Notes under the pieces: generated by a model
Seen by the model: the letters and a program-made list of their open reading frames with translations, nothing else
Database searches by the model: none
What the model was told of the DNA's origin: nothing
In this document: positions 30,785 to 40,649 of the stretch, piece by piece
Layout of the letters: each line of letters opens with the position of its first letter
How positions within the stretch are numbered: position 1 is the first letter of the stretch
Assembly (NCBI GenBank): GCA_903899965.1
Contig: CAIULB010000016.1
Coordinates: 1-59,499 of the forward strand
Source of the DNA: an uncultured Methylophilaceae bacterium
Lineage (GTDB): Bacteria > Pseudomonadota > Gammaproteobacteria > Burkholderiales > Methylophilaceae
DNA length: 59,499 bases
Direction: 5' to 3'
Program-made: the position numbers and the translations under genes

Positions 30785-32026
30785 GTGAATCTCTTTAGTC
30801 TTCATCCTAAGTTGAAATTTAAGGTATACACGGCCGTTACCCTTATAGCGGTAGCCGTCTTGCCTTGGAACGCGACGGCATTAAATCGCCCAGAAGTAAA
30901 TCTACTGCCCAAGGCCAGCGTTCTCGCCTCAACAAAAACTGAAGATCTCATCGTTAAGAGCTTAATGCAAATCTCTTCTGGTCAGATTGATTCTGCATTG
31001 GCGACTTTGGATCAAGTGATTGCTGCGACGCCTAATTTCAAACTTGCACATTTAGTAAAAGGTGATTTATTAATGGCGCGCGGCTTACAGTTTCAAGGCT
31101 TTGGCAGCCCCAACCCAAGTTCGGAAGATGTAGCTGGCTACCGTGATGAAGCGCGCAAAAGAATTGAGCGTTACCTAGATAAAGATTCTAACAATCTTAT
31201 TCCTGAGCCGATTTGGCAACTCGACCGTTCACAGCCCTATATTTTTGTAGTCGACGCAGATAAATCACGCTTATTTGTGTATCGCAACGAAAATGGCACG
31301 CCTCAATATAATGCGGACTTTTACGTCACTATTGGTAAAAATGGTAGCGAAAAGAAATATGCTGGCGACAAAAGAACCCCACTCGGGGTTTACTTCACAT
31401 CCACTAAGCTCACACAAAAGTTAGCGGATATGTACGGAGACGCCGCCTATCCATTGAGCTATCCCAATGAATGGGATAGAAGGGAAGGTAAAACTGGCAG
31501 TGGTATTTGGCTTCATGGCACCCCACATGACACCTTCAGTCGCGCTCCGCAATCGAGTGATGGTTGCGTAGTACTTTCCAACCAAGACCTGAACACTCTG
31601 ACGCCAATATTGCAACAAGGAAATGTGCCTGTCATTGTGAGCAAAGGCATGGAATGGCTTAAGCCAAACCAAACACCCAAGGATAAACAGGCCTTGTTAG
31701 AAAGGGTTGAAACATGGCGAAGAGATTGGGAATCGCAAGAAACTGAGGTCTATTTAAATCATTACGCCAAGTCATTTTCTAACGGCAGTTTAGATCTCAA
31801 CCACTGGGCAGAAGAAAAACGTCGAATTCAAGCCAGCAAACCCAAAGTGGATATTAAATTATCGAACTTAAGCATACTTCGCTATCCAAATAGCGAATTG
31901 CCAATGGCCGTGGTGACATTTGACCAAGACTTCCACAGCAACGTACTTGATAGCCAAATGCGCAAACGACAATATTGGATTTTTGAAAACCAGCAATGGA
32001 AAATTATTTATGAGGGTGCGGCCTAA
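30785..32026 (+). CDS. L,D-transpeptidase (YkuD) with C-terminal NTF2-like domain
   Basis: YkuD enzymes cross-link or trim peptidoglycan stem peptides, or attach proteins to them. I prefer the GTG at 30785 (413 residues), which gives a signal sequence KFKVYTAVTLIAVAVLPWNATA. The ATG at 30722 overlaps the upstream gene by 41 bases. The catalytic domain has the motif HGTPHD...SSDGCVVL with Cys261 and His244 in this numbering, preceded by FVVDADKSRLFVYRNE. The C-terminal 110 residues form an NTF2-like domain (DWESQETEVYLNHYAKSFSN ... NQQWKIIYE) matching the tail of the preceding TPR protein. The architecture is like Helicobacter Csd6. Confidence 0.87.
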   Translation: MNLFSLHPKLKFKVYTAVTLIAVAVLPWNATALNRPEVNLLPKASVLASTKTEDLIVKSLMQISSGQIDSALATLDQVIAATPNFKLAHLVKGDLLMARGLQFQGFGSPNPSSEDVAGYRDEARKRIERYLDKDSNNLIPEPIWQLDRSQPYIFVVDADKSRLFVYRNENGTPQYNADFYVTIGKNGSEKKYAGDKRTPLGVYFTSTKLTQKLADMYGDAAYPLSYPNEWDRREGKTGSGIWLHGTPHDTFSRAPQSSDGCVVLSNQDLNTLTPILQQGNVPVIVSKGMEWLKPNQTPKDKQALLERVETWRRDWESQETEVYLNHYAKSFSNGSLDLNHWAEEKRRIQASKPKVDIKLSNLSILRYPNSELPMAVVTFDQDFHSNVLDSQMRKRQYWIFENQQWKIIYEGAA

Positions 32027-32072
32027 AGCCCTCTTTTTTAAAACTTTTGACTTAAATTAATAAGGAAATAAC

Positions 32073-32564
32073 GTGGTTAAATTACAAACAAACTTTGGTG
32101 AAATTACAATTGATTTAGATGCAGAAAAAGCACCGATTACGGTTGCTAACTTTTTGTCTTATGTTGAAAGCGGCTTTTACGCTAACACTATTTTCCATCG
32201 CGTGATTGATGGCTTCATGATTCAAGGTGGTGGCTTCACCCCTGAAATGTCACAAAAAAACACCAACCCGACCATTAAAAATGAAGCCAACAATGGCTTG
32301 AAAAACAAAGCTTACACAATCGCAATGGCAAGAACACCAGCCCCTGATTCAGCAAGCAGCCAATTCTTTATCAACATAGCTGATAATGACTTTTTAAACT
32401 TTACCTCACCAACCTCACAAGGCTGGGGCTACTGTGTATTTGGCAAAGTGGTTGCTGGTACTGAAGTGATTGATAAAATCGCAAAAGTAAAAACAGGTAG
32501 CAAAAATGGTCATCAGGACGTGCCTGTTGAAAGCGTGATTATTCAAAGCGCTGAAGTTTGCTAA
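32073..32564 (+). CDS. ppiB: Peptidyl-prolyl cis-trans isomerase, cyclophilin type, cytoplasmic
   Basis: The start is GTG at 32073 with an AAGGA site 7 bases upstream. The 163-residue cyclophilin has [15 protein letters not shown] with the catalytic Arg, [17 protein letters not shown], and [11 protein letters not shown] with the conserved aromatic region. No signal peptide is present, so it acts in the cytoplasm like E. coli PpiB (164 residues). It is followed by lpxH 47 bases later. In several proteobacteria ppiB and lpxH are also neighbours. Confidence 0.96.
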   Translation: MVKLQTNFGEITIDLDAEKAPITVANFLSYVESGFYANTIFHRVIDGFMIQGGGFTPEMSQKNTNPTIKNEANNGLKNKAYTIAMARTPAPDSASSQFFINIADNDFLNFTSPTSQGWGYCVFGKVVAGTEVIDKIAKVKTGSKNGHQDVPVESVIIQSAEVC

Positions 32565-32611
32565 GCTAAAGCTTAGCTAATCAACCCTTCACATTTCATC
32601 AAAGCATTGAA

Positions 32612-33364
32612 ATGAACAACATCGGAAATGAGTCAGGCTACAGCTTATTCATTTCCGATTTGCATTTGTGCGCCTCGCGGCCAGCCATCACCCAAGCCTT
32701 TATCCAATTCTTACGAAACACCGCAAGCCAAGCGGAACAGCTCTATATTCTGGGCGACTTATTTGAATACTGGGCTGGCGACGATGACTTAGCAAATGCA
32801 GACCAGGCAGATATCATTCAAGCGATCAAAACTCTTGGTGATGCTGGCACCCAAGTATTTTTTATGCACGGCAATCGAGACTTTCTTATCAGCGAGCAAT
32901 TTGCAAAAGCCACTAAAATTCAATTATTGCCAGACCCAACCGAAATAAAGCTATACGGTAAACGGATATTAATTAGCCATGGCGACGAGCTCTGCACAGA
33001 TGACACCTGTTACCAAGCATTTAGAGCGCAAGTGCGTTCCCCCACTTGGCAGGCCGAGTTTTTGTCACACCCACTCACGGCCAGAAAAGCACAAATCGAA
33101 GCATTGCGCCTACAAAGTGAGCAAGAGAAGTCTCATAAATCGCTAGCCATTATGGATGTGAATAGTGATGCAGTGAGCGCCTTACTGCGCCAACATCAAT
33201 ATCCAGAATTATTCATTCACGGACACACCCACAGACCCAACACGCACATCATTGAGATTGATGGGCATCAATGCCAGCGCGTCGTGCTTGGCGATTGGTA
33301 CGAACAAGGTTCGTGCTTGCGCTTAGACGAAAATGGCTTTTCTAGCCAAGAAATAAAAATTTAA
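32612..33364 (+). CDS. lpxH: UDP-2,3-diacylglucosamine diphosphatase LpxH
   Basis: LpxH hydrolyses UDP-diacylglucosamine to lipid X in lipid A synthesis. The 250-residue calcineurin-fold enzyme has the di-metal motifs FISDLHL, LGDLFEYWAGDDD, FMHGNRDFL, ISHGDELCTDD and FIHGHTHRPNTH. It is a peripheral membrane protein. A bidirectional terminator follows and nusB converges. Confidence 0.96.
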   Translation: MNNIGNESGYSLFISDLHLCASRPAITQAFIQFLRNTASQAEQLYILGDLFEYWAGDDDLANADQADIIQAIKTLGDAGTQVFFMHGNRDFLISEQFAKATKIQLLPDPTEIKLYGKRILISHGDELCTDDTCYQAFRAQVRSPTWQAEFLSHPLTARKAQIEALRLQSEQEKSHKSLAIMDVNSDAVSALLRQHQYPELFIHGHTHRPNTHIIEIDGHQCQRVVLGDWYEQGSCLRLDENGFSSQEIKI

Positions 33365-33379
33365 TCGAATGAATACAAT

Positions 33380-33407
33380 AAAAAGCCAAGCAATGCTTGG
33401 CTTTTTT
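33380..33407. terminator. Bidirectional terminator between lpxH and nusB
   Basis: The stem AAAAAGCCAAGC/GCTTGGCTTTTT with a 3-base AAT loop has A-run and T-run flanks and so serves both converging genes. Confidence 0.9.
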
Positions 33408-33425
33408 AATTTCACGGACAAGAAA

Positions 33426-33890
33426 TTATCGACTTACTTCAGATGGTCTTGCTTCTGCCGCCAACTTATCCAATACGCCATTCACATACTTATGGCCATC
33501 GGTTCCGCCATAAAGCTTAGCAAGCTCCACGCCCTCATTGATTGCCACACGGTAAGGGATGCTGACATCAAAAATCAACTCGTAAGCTGATATCAATAAA
33601 ATCGCATGCTCAATTGGGCTAAGCTCTTCGATAGGTCGGTCTAGAAACTTAGTAATACGTGTATCCAACTCCGGGATCTGGTCGTACACACCTTCTAATA
33701 GGTTTCTAAAATAAGCTTCATCTGCGCGAGCAAAATCGGGCTCATCGGCCATTTCACGCAAAATCAAGCGCAATTCTTTGGGGCTTAATAAATATTGATA
33801 CAAGCCTTTTAATGCAAGCTCACGAGATTTACGGCGATTGCCTGCTGGCTTGGCTGATTTAGCAGCATTTTGTTTTGGATTGTCGCTCAT
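33426..33890 (-). CDS. nusB: Transcription antitermination factor NusB
   Basis: NusB binds boxA RNA with S10 to prevent early termination in rRNA operons. The 154-residue helical protein has the family motifs RRKSRELALKGLYQYLLS, SPIEHAILLISAYELIFD, and IPYRVAINEGVELAKLYGGTDGHKYVNGVLD. It follows ribH by 10 bases on the minus strand, the common ribH-nusB pair. Confidence 0.97.
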   Translation of the reverse strand: MSDNPKQNAAKSAKPAGNRRKSRELALKGLYQYLLSPKELRLILREMADEPDFARADEAYFRNLLEGVYDQIPELDTRITKFLDRPIEELSPIEHAILLISAYELIFDVSIPYRVAINEGVELAKLYGGTDGHKYVNGVLDKLAAEARPSEVSR

Positions 33891-33900
33891 ATCGCCTTAA

Positions 33901-34350
33901 TTATATTGCTCTAAGTAAATTAACCATTTCAATTGCCACTTCGGCAGCTTCCGCGCCTTTAACATCAATGCGCGCAAGTGCTTGCTCGTCGTTTTCTGTT
34001 GTTAAAATTGCATTAGCCACTGGCACGCCATATTGCAATTGCACTTCAGAAACGCCGCGTGCTGATTCGTTAGACACCACTTCAAAATGGTAAGTCTCGC
34101 CGCGAATAATCGCGCCAAGTGCAATCAAGGCATCAAATTTTTCGCTATTTGCCATTTCTTGCAAAACCACTGGCGTTTCAAGCGCGCCTGGCACAGTTGC
34201 CAAAGTAATATCGTCAGCCGAAACACCCAAAGTCAACAATTTAGCTTCACAGGCTTTTAATAAACCTTGGCCAACTTCACTATTAAAACGAGAAAGCACA
34301 ATGCCGATTTTAAGGCCTGAGCCATCTAAATTTTTTGCGATGATATTCAA
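33901..34350 (-). CDS. ribH: 6,7-dimethyl-8-ribityllumazine synthase
   Basis: RibH forms the lumazine precursor of riboflavin. The 149-residue subunit has [25 protein letters not shown], and the catalytic His in [13 protein letters not shown]. The length is normal for the icosahedral type. It is the first gene of a ribH-nusB unit divergent from phoB. The intergenic 185 bases hold the phoB promoter, and I see no FMN riboswitch there. Confidence 0.97.
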   Translation of the reverse strand: MNIIAKNLDGSGLKIGIVLSRFNSEVGQGLLKACEAKLLTLGVSADDITLATVPGALETPVVLQEMANSEKFDALIALGAIIRGETYHFEVVSNESARGVSEVQLQYGVPVANAILTTENDEQALARIDVKGAEAAEVAIEMVNLLRAI

Positions 34351-34457
34351 CCACTACCCCTTTTTGCTTTAATACTTTCAATAATGCGTAATGATACCAC
34401 TAAGCGTCACACTCGCTAAAAACGCGTCATTGTTGATAAGCAAAATAAGCGTCAAGA

Positions 34458-34491
34458 TTGTCATTAAAATGTCACAATAAATTCATATAGT
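34458..34491 (+). promoter_or_regulatory. Pho-box promoter of phoBR
   Basis: Two direct repeats TTGTCAT (34458-34464) and ATGTCAC (34469-34475) are separated by TAAA, so they are 11 bases apart. They differ from the E. coli Pho-box consensus at three of 18 positions by my count. Exactly 10 bases later is a -10 TATAGT (34486-34491), the spacing used at PhoB-activated promoters where the box replaces the -35. The predicted start is near 34498, about 38 bases before the phoB ATG. This indicates autoregulation by PhoB. Confidence 0.8.
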
Positions 34492-34535
34492 GTCAGCAGT
34501 TGTGATAAAACATCATATAAATGAGAGACTAAATT

Positions 34536-35222
34536 ATGGCTGCGAATATTTTAATCGTTGAAGACGAACCCGCAATTCAAGAGCTACTTGCACTTAACTT
34601 AACGCAAGCAGGCCATAATCCAATTCGAGCCCTCTCAGTTGAGCAAGCACAATTACTCATGCGAGATGCTTTGCCAGATTTAATCATTCTCGATTGGATG
34701 TTGCCAGGCATGAGCGGCATTGAATTTGCCCGAAAGCTCAAATCGGACGAACTCTCAAAGACCATTCCTATCATTATGCTCACCGCACGCGGTGAAGAAG
34801 TCGACAAAATCCGTGGCCTAGAAGTTGGCGCTGATGATTACGTGACAAAACCTTTTAGCCCACGTGAGCTCAATGCGCGTATTAAGGCTGTGCTTCGTCG
34901 ACGTTCACCTCAAATGACAGACGACCCAATTGAGTCACATGGCTTACGTTTAGACCCAACCACGCACCGCGTGACTGGCAATAAAAAAACAATCGAGCTA
35001 GGCCCAACAGAGTTCAAATTATTGCACTACTTAATGTCTAACCCAGAGCGCGTCCATTCTCGCAGCCAAGTTTTAGACCGCGTTTGGGGGGACCGCGTAT
35101 TTGTTGAAGACCGCACCGTGGATGTCCATATCCGCCGTTTACGCCTTGCGCTTGAACAAACTGGCCATGAAGATTTAATTCAAACTGTACGTGGAGTTGG
35201 CTACCGTTTTTCAGCGCAATAG
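34536..35222 (+). CDS. phoB: Phosphate-regulon response regulator PhoB
   Basis: PhoB is an OmpR-type activator of phosphate-starvation genes. The 228-residue protein has a receiver domain with acidic residues EDE (9-11), phosphoacceptor Asp53 in LILDWMLPG and the switch Lys in VTKPFSPREL. A winged-helix domain (about 130-228) ends with VDVHIRRLRLALE and VRGVGYRFS. A Pho box lies upstream and phoR follows by 41 bases. No pst or phoU genes lie in the window. Confidence 0.96.
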   Translation: MAANILIVEDEPAIQELLALNLTQAGHNPIRALSVEQAQLLMRDALPDLIILDWMLPGMSGIEFARKLKSDELSKTIPIIMLTARGEEVDKIRGLEVGADDYVTKPFSPRELNARIKAVLRRRSPQMTDDPIESHGLRLDPTTHRVTGNKKTIELGPTEFKLLHYLMSNPERVHSRSQVLDRVWGDRVFVEDRTVDVHIRRLRLALEQTGHEDLIQTVRGVGYRFSAQ

Positions 35223-35263
35223 CTCATAATACGCGGGCCTTCTTTTTGATTGATTGAATAGCC

Positions 35264-36580
35264 TTGCAAAGTATCCGCTGGAAAGCATTTTGGCTGATTC
35301 TCAGCCTCAGTTTCATCTGCCTCATTGTATGGGCAGTGAATGGCGCTGAGACCGCGCTCATTGCTTTCTCCGCCGGCATCACGCTCTACCTTTTCCATCA
35401 TTTATTTTGGCTAGATAAACTTCTCGCTTGGTACAAAAAACCTGACCTCAACTCCATGCCGCTTGGCAATGGTGCGTGGGAAGATGTATTTGCCACCATA
35501 TATCATGAACAGCGGCGTCACAACCGAAGCAAGATTCAACTCAGCTCAGCATTAGACCGTTTTAGACATGCCGCCAGCGCGCTCCCTGATGGCGTAGTGC
35601 TATTGGACGACGACAATAAAATTGAATGGTGCAACAAACCAGCCGAGCATCAATTAGGGCTTTCACTCAAGCAAGACCTTAACCAACCAATTGTCTACTT
35701 ACTTCGCAATACAGAATTTATCCAATATCTAAAACATCATGTGGATATTGAACCAATTAAACTGAAATCTTGGATTGAATCTGACGTTACCTTAGAAATC
35801 CAACTCGTTGCCTTTGGGAGCAATCAAAAGCTACTTGTTAGTCGAGATATTAGCCAAGTAGAAAAACTAGAGCACATGCGCCGAGACTTTATTGCCAACG
35901 TTTCGCACGAGCTCCGAACCCCGCTCACAGTGGTTGGTGGATTTTTAGAAACACTGAGCGATATGGATGGCGCCGTTCCAGATAGCCTGAAAAGTTACTT
36001 TGGCATGATGGAAGACCAAACCAGCCGCATGCGTTTGTTGATTGAAGATCTGCTCGCATTGTCACAATTAGAGAGTGGTGCAACATCGCCAGATGAAGCC
36101 GAGCTTGATGTCCCAGCACTTCTTAACACTATCTTGAATGAATCTAAAAGCCTCAGCAATGGCCGTCATACCATCACGCTAGAAGCTGACCAGACTCTTG
36201 CATTGCTTGGCTCGAATCAAGAACTACACAGTGCTTTTGGTAACTTAGTGAGCAACGCCATTCGCTACACGCCAGATGGCGGAAGCATCGCCATGAAATG
36301 GGAAGAGATTAATCAACAAGCTGTATTTAGCGTTACGGATACAGGCTTAGGCATTGAGCAGCAACATATTGATAGACTAACTGAGCGCTTCTACCGTGTT
36401 GACCGAAGTCGTAGCCGAGAAACGGGTGGGACAGGCTTAGGTCTGTCTATCGTTAAACACATCCTTAGCCGCCACCAAGGCCGCTTAGAAATCACCAGCG
36501 AATTTGGCAAAGGCAGTACATTTAAAGCTGTGTTCCCAAAATCTAGAATCGTGAATAAACAAACAGCGCTTTTTCAATAA
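35264..36580 (+). CDS. phoR: Phosphate-regulon sensor histidine kinase PhoR
   Basis: PhoR phosphorylates PhoB under phosphate limitation. The frame begins with TTG at 35264, just after an in-frame stop, and no upstream ATG is available. The 438 residues contain two N-terminal membrane helices (about 8-26 and 31-49) without a periplasmic sensor, a PAS-like domain (about 95-200), a HisKA domain with His215 in NVSHELRTPL, and an ATPase domain with N-, G1- and G2-box motifs (LVSNAIRYTPDGG, VTDTGLGI, GGTGLGLSIV). The architecture matches PhoR. A bidirectional terminator follows. Confidence 0.95.
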   Translation: MQSIRWKAFWLILSLSFICLIVWAVNGAETALIAFSAGITLYLFHHLFWLDKLLAWYKKPDLNSMPLGNGAWEDVFATIYHEQRRHNRSKIQLSSALDRFRHAASALPDGVVLLDDDNKIEWCNKPAEHQLGLSLKQDLNQPIVYLLRNTEFIQYLKHHVDIEPIKLKSWIESDVTLEIQLVAFGSNQKLLVSRDISQVEKLEHMRRDFIANVSHELRTPLTVVGGFLETLSDMDGAVPDSLKSYFGMMEDQTSRMRLLIEDLLALSQLESGATSPDEAELDVPALLNTILNESKSLSNGRHTITLEADQTLALLGSNQELHSAFGNLVSNAIRYTPDGGSIAMKWEEINQQAVFSVTDTGLGIEQQHIDRLTERFYRVDRSRSRETGGTGLGLSIVKHILSRHQGRLEITSEFGKGSTFKAVFPKSRIVNKQTALFQ

Positions 36581-36597
36581 GCGGTTTATTAGGCAAT

Positions 36598-36636
36598 AAA
36601 AAAGCGCGGAATCTTTAATGAGTCGCGCTTTTTTAT
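36598..36636. terminator. Bidirectional terminator between phoR and the GlcD/GlcF fusion gene
   Basis: The stem AAAAAAGCGCG/CGCGCTTTTTT around a 15-base loop is flanked by A- and T-runs. It lies between converging genes. Confidence 0.85.
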
Positions 36637-36652
36637 TTGATGCTAAAACTTC

Positions 36653-39600
36653 TTACAACAAGACTTTTTCAATCCCGCCGTTATTTGCTTTTTCAACATA
36701 GTCTTGCATCCAGTTTTCACCGAGCAAGTGCTTCGCCATTTCTACGACGATGTAGTCAGATGTAACACCTGTATCTTCACCGTAGCGTGACAAGCCTTGC
36801 AAGCAACTTGGGCAAGAAGTCAAAATCTTCACATCTTGCTCTGGCGCACCTGGTGTTAAACCAAGCTTAACCATGCCTTTTTCTAACTCTTCTTGCTTAC
36901 GCATTTTTACTTGCGTTGCAATATCAGGACGACTGACCGCAAACGTGCCAGACTCACCGCAACAACGCTCATTCAAGGTCACATCTTGGCCCATCAATGC
37001 GTTTGTCACTTTAAGTGGTGCATAAGTCTTCATCGGGCTATGACAAGGGTCGTGATACATATAACGTGTACCAGAGACACCTTCAAGCTTCATGCCTTTT
37101 TCCATGAGATATTCGTGAATATCTAACAAGCGACAGCCTGGAAAAATCTTCTCAAACTCATATTTCTGAAGCTGATCCATACAAGTACCACATGACACAA
37201 TCACGGTCTTGATATCAAGATAATTGAGGGTATTGGCGATACGGTGGAACTGTACGCGGTTTTCAGCGGTAATTTGCTGACCTTTATCATGATTACCACT
37301 CGCCGTTTGCGGATAACCGCAGCACAAGTAACCTGGAGGCAATACAGTCGTTGCACCAACTTCATACAGCATGGCTTGTGTTGCCAAGCCTACTGTTGAG
37401 AATAAACGCTCTGAACCACAGCCCGGGAAGTAGAAGACTGCATCGCCCTCTTCACCCATTTTTTTAGGGTCACGAATCACGGGCACCATCTTGTCATCTT
37501 CAATGCCTAGCAAGGCACGGGAAGTCTTCGTTGGCATGGCTTTTGGCATTGGACGATTTAAGAAATGTACCACTTGCGCTTTGATTTCAGGCTTACCTAA
37601 GGTTGATGGCGGACGTTTCTTAAAGCCTTTTAACAGGCCCAGCTTATTCAATACAGTATGACCAAGTCGCTGCGCTTTATATCCAACACCAACCATCAAA
37701 GTGCGCATCAATTTAATCGTTGCGGGGTCTTTGATATTGAGGAAAGTCATGGCTAGCGAAGTGCCAGGATTGAAATGCTTCTTACCTTGCTCACGCAAGA
37801 AATTACGCATCGCAATCGAAACATCGCCGAAGTCTATATCCACAGGGCACGGGTTATAACACTTATGACAAACCGTACAATGGTCAGCCACATCGTTAAA
37901 CTCATCAAAATGTTTGAGTGAAATGCCACGGCGGGTTTGCTCTTCGTAAAGGAAGGCTTCAATCAGCAATGAAGTACCAAGAATCTTGTTTCGTGGACTA
38001 TAAAGCAAGTTAGCGCGTGGCACATGCGTTGTACACACTGGCTTACATTTACCGCAACGCAAACAATCGCTAATTGAATCGGCAATGTCGCCAATCGCAG
38101 ACTGCTCCATAATGATGGACTCTTGCTCAAGCAAACCAAAGCTAGGTGTATAGGCTCTCTCCAAGCCGGAACCCGCCATCAATTTACCTTTGTTGAATCG
38201 ACCTTCAGGATCAACTTTTTGCTTGTAAGCAGCAAAAGTAGAAATGGTTTTCTCATCCAAGAACGCCATTTTGGTGATACCAATACCGTGCTCACCTGAA
38301 ATTACACCATCCAAATCACCAGCCAACTTCATAATGCGTGCGACAGCAACGTGTGCTGAATGCATCATTTCATAGTCATCTGAATTCACAGGAATATTGG
38401 TATGCACATTGCCATCACCAGCGTGCATATGTAACGCAACAAACACGCGGCCTTTAAGGACTTGCTGATGAATTTCATCGCATCGCGCCAAAATGTTTTG
38501 GTATTCACGGCCACTAAAAATCAGTTGTAATGGTTTTTTCAGCTCACGTTTCCAAGAGATACGCACCTGATGCTCTTGCACGGCGCGGAATACATTCTCT
38601 ACCGCAAGGTTTGCAAAGTCCTGTCCCAAACTGCTTGTTGGCAAATCTAGGCTATTAAGCACTTTTAGCCAATGCGCTTTAACGTCTTGAATCAATTTGA
38701 GTGATTGGGCTTTTTTCGCCACCAACAACTCTTGGTCAACCTGAGTATCGTCATCTTCATACAAAGGTAAATCGCCTTGTAAAAACGACTCAAGCGAATC
38801 CACCAACTTCAATTTATTGTTAATAGAAAGCTCAATATTGATACGCTCAATACCGTCTGAATAATCACCCAAACGTGGCAATGGAATCACTACATCTTCG
38901 TTAATCTTAAAGGCGTTGGTATGTTTAGCAATCGCCGCAGTACGTGCGCGATCTAACCAGAATTTTTTACGTGCTTCAGGTGAAACAGCGATAAAACCTT
39001 CACCGCCACGTGCATTGGCTAAGCGAACGATATGTGACGCCGCTTCGCCCACCGCATCTTCATCATCACTCGCAATGTCGGCAATCAACACCATTTTTGG
39101 ACGCTCTGAACGATTCGCTTTAGTCGCGTAACCTACCGCTTTAATATAGCGCTCATCCATGTGCTCCAAACCTGCAAGCAAGGTTGATTCTGTGCCGTCT
39201 AAATAATCTTTAATTTCAACAATGGCTGGTACAGCAAGCGCAACGTGACCAAAGAACTCTAAGCACACGGTACGCACATGCTTAGGCATGCGATGAAGGA
39301 TGAATGTTGCTGAGGTGATTAAGCCGTCACAACCTTCTTTTTGAATGCCTGGTAAGCCAGATAGGAATTTATCCGTCACGTCTTTACCCAAGCCAACTTT
39401 ACGGAAGCTAGGCCCAGCAATTTCTAAAATTTCAGGCTCGCCAATAAGCGTTTTGCCATCTATATCAAAACGACTGATACGAAATTTCGCGACATCGATA
39501 TCGTGAATTTTGCCAAGATTGTGATCTAAACGCTCAACCTCAAGCCAGTTTGCATCTGGCGTTACCATGCGCCATGAAGCCAAGATGTCGAGTGCTGTGC

Positions 39601-40465
39601 CCCAAAGCACCGCCTTTTTACCGCCAGCATTCATCGCTACGTTACCACCAATACAACAGGCATCAGCAGACGTTGGATCACACGCAAACTCAAGACCTGC
39701 TTCAGTTGCGGCTTCCATCGCACGACGTGTCACAACACCAGCACCACAATGTAGCGTCGGTACTTGGCGGCTAACGCCAGGCAAAGTACGCATTTCAACA
39801 CGACCAATGGTGTCTAATTTTTCAGTGTTAATTACTGCAGAAAGTTTAGTAAGCGGAACTGCTCCACCAGTGTAACCAGTGCCGCCTCCGCGTGGAATAA
39901 TGGTTAGACCAAGCTCGATACAGGCTTTTACAATTGCTGCCACTTCGATTTCAGTATCCGGATTCACCACGACAAATGGATACTCAACGCGCCAATCAGT
40001 CGCATCAGTCACATGAGAAACACGCGCCAAGCCGTCAAATTGGATATTGTCTTTACGCGTGATTTTGCCGAGCTTAGCTAAAGCCTTTTTACGTAAAGCT
40101 TCCGTCTGCTTGAAGTCTTCCTCAAAAGCAGCAACTGCTTCACGCGCAGCAACAATGAGTTTTAAAACGAGAGGATTATCTTGTGAGCGCTCATGAATAG
40201 TATGAATGCGATGATTAAGCGCATTGATCAACTCATTTCTGCGCTTTTTGCTAGCGAGCAAGTCGTCTTGCAAATAAGGATTACGTGTCACCACCCATAA
40301 ATCACCGAGCACTTCAAACAGCATGCGAGCGGAGCGCCCTGTTTTACGCTCTCCGCGTAGCTCGTTCAAAACATTCCAGATATCTTCGCCCAAAAATCGA
40401 ATAACGATTTCGCGGTCTGAGAATGAGGTGTAATTGTATGGAATTTCGCGTAAGCGGCTGGCCAT
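36653..40465 (-). CDS. DUF3683/GlcD/GlcF fusion FAD-linked oxidoreductase
   Basis: This 1270-residue protein fuses three parts. Residues 1-130 are an N-terminal DUF3683-type helical domain ([21 protein letters not shown]). About 150-770 are a VAO-type FAD oxidase ([41 protein letters not shown]). The C-terminal part resembles GlcF, with two 4Fe-4S motifs ([11 protein letters not shown] near 803 and [12 protein letters not shown] near 868) and two CCG cysteine domains (CCGYP near 1046 and CCGESG near 1166). Such fusions are typical of betaproteobacteria and are likely D-lactate or other 2-hydroxyacid dehydrogenases feeding the quinone pool. The substrate is not determined by sequence. Confidence 0.88.
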   Translation of the reverse strand: MASRLREIPYNYTSFSDREIVIRFLGEDIWNVLNELRGERKTGRSARMLFEVLGDLWVVTRNPYLQDDLLASKKRRNELINALNHRIHTIHERSQDNPLVLKLIVAAREAVAAFEEDFKQTEALRKKALAKLGKITRKDNIQFDGLARVSHVTDATDWRVEYPFVVVNPDTEIEVAAIVKACIELGLTIIPRGGGTGYTGGAVPLTKLSAVINTEKLDTIGRVEMRTLPGVSRQVPTLHCGAGVVTRRAMEAATEAGLEFACDPTSADACCIGGNVAMNAGGKKAVLWGTALDILASWRMVTPDANWLEVERLDHNLGKIHDIDVAKFRISRFDIDGKTLIGEPEILEIAGPSFRKVGLGKDVTDKFLSGLPGIQKEGCDGLITSATFILHRMPKHVRTVCLEFFGHVALAVPAIVEIKDYLDGTESTLLAGLEHMDERYIKAVGYATKANRSERPKMVLIADIASDDEDAVGEAASHIVRLANARGGEGFIAVSPEARKKFWLDRARTAAIAKHTNAFKINEDVVIPLPRLGDYSDGIERINIELSINNKLKLVDSLESFLQGDLPLYEDDDTQVDQELLVAKKAQSLKLIQDVKAHWLKVLNSLDLPTSSLGQDFANLAVENVFRAVQEHQVRISWKRELKKPLQLIFSGREYQNILARCDEIHQQVLKGRVFVALHMHAGDGNVHTNIPVNSDDYEMMHSAHVAVARIMKLAGDLDGVISGEHGIGITKMAFLDEKTISTFAAYKQKVDPEGRFNKGKLMAGSGLERAYTPSFGLLEQESIIMEQSAIGDIADSISDCLRCGKCKPVCTTHVPRANLLYSPRNKILGTSLLIEAFLYEEQTRRGISLKHFDEFNDVADHCTVCHKCYNPCPVDIDFGDVSIAMRNFLREQGKKHFNPGTSLAMTFLNIKDPATIKLMRTLMVGVGYKAQRLGHTVLNKLGLLKGFKKRPPSTLGKPEIKAQVVHFLNRPMPKAMPTKTSRALLGIEDDKMVPVIRDPKKMGEEGDAVFYFPGCGSERLFSTVGLATQAMLYEVGATTVLPPGYLCCGYPQTASGNHDKGQQITAENRVQFHRIANTLNYLDIKTVIVSCGTCMDQLQKYEFEKIFPGCRLLDIHEYLMEKGMKLEGVSGTRYMYHDPCHSPMKTYAPLKVTNALMGQDVTLNERCCGESGTFAVSRPDIATQVKMRKQEELEKGMVKLGLTPGAPEQDVKILTSCPSCLQGLSRYGEDTGVTSDYIVVEMAKHLLGENWMQDYVEKANNGGIEKVLL

Positions 40466-40492
40466 GAGTGTTCACGTCAAATTAAAGATGCG

Positions 40493-40521
40493 ATTATATC
40501 ATGGCACCGCACTGCATTAAA
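40493..40521 (-). promoter_or_regulatory. Candidate promoter of the GlcD/GlcF fusion gene
   Basis: On the minus strand a perfect TATAAT (40498-40493) lies 17 bases after TTTAAT (40521-40516). The predicted leader is about 20 bases. A Pho-box-like pair lies farther upstream at 40557-40574. Confidence 0.55.
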
Positions 40522-40649
40522 CGGTTGAGACATTGTGGTTAATCACCAGACCGCAGATGACAAGCTAATGACATTCCTGTGAAAAAACCGCACAATGGTG
40601 CTATTCGGAATATAGCAAAGCATTATTTAACAAGGCCCCGATTTTCAAC

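Noticed and set aside
32560-32577. GCTAAGCT-AA-AGCTTAGC inverted repeat at the ppiB stop codon
   Set aside because: It has a short, AT-containing stem, no T-run and overlap with coding sequence. It is too weak to call a terminator.
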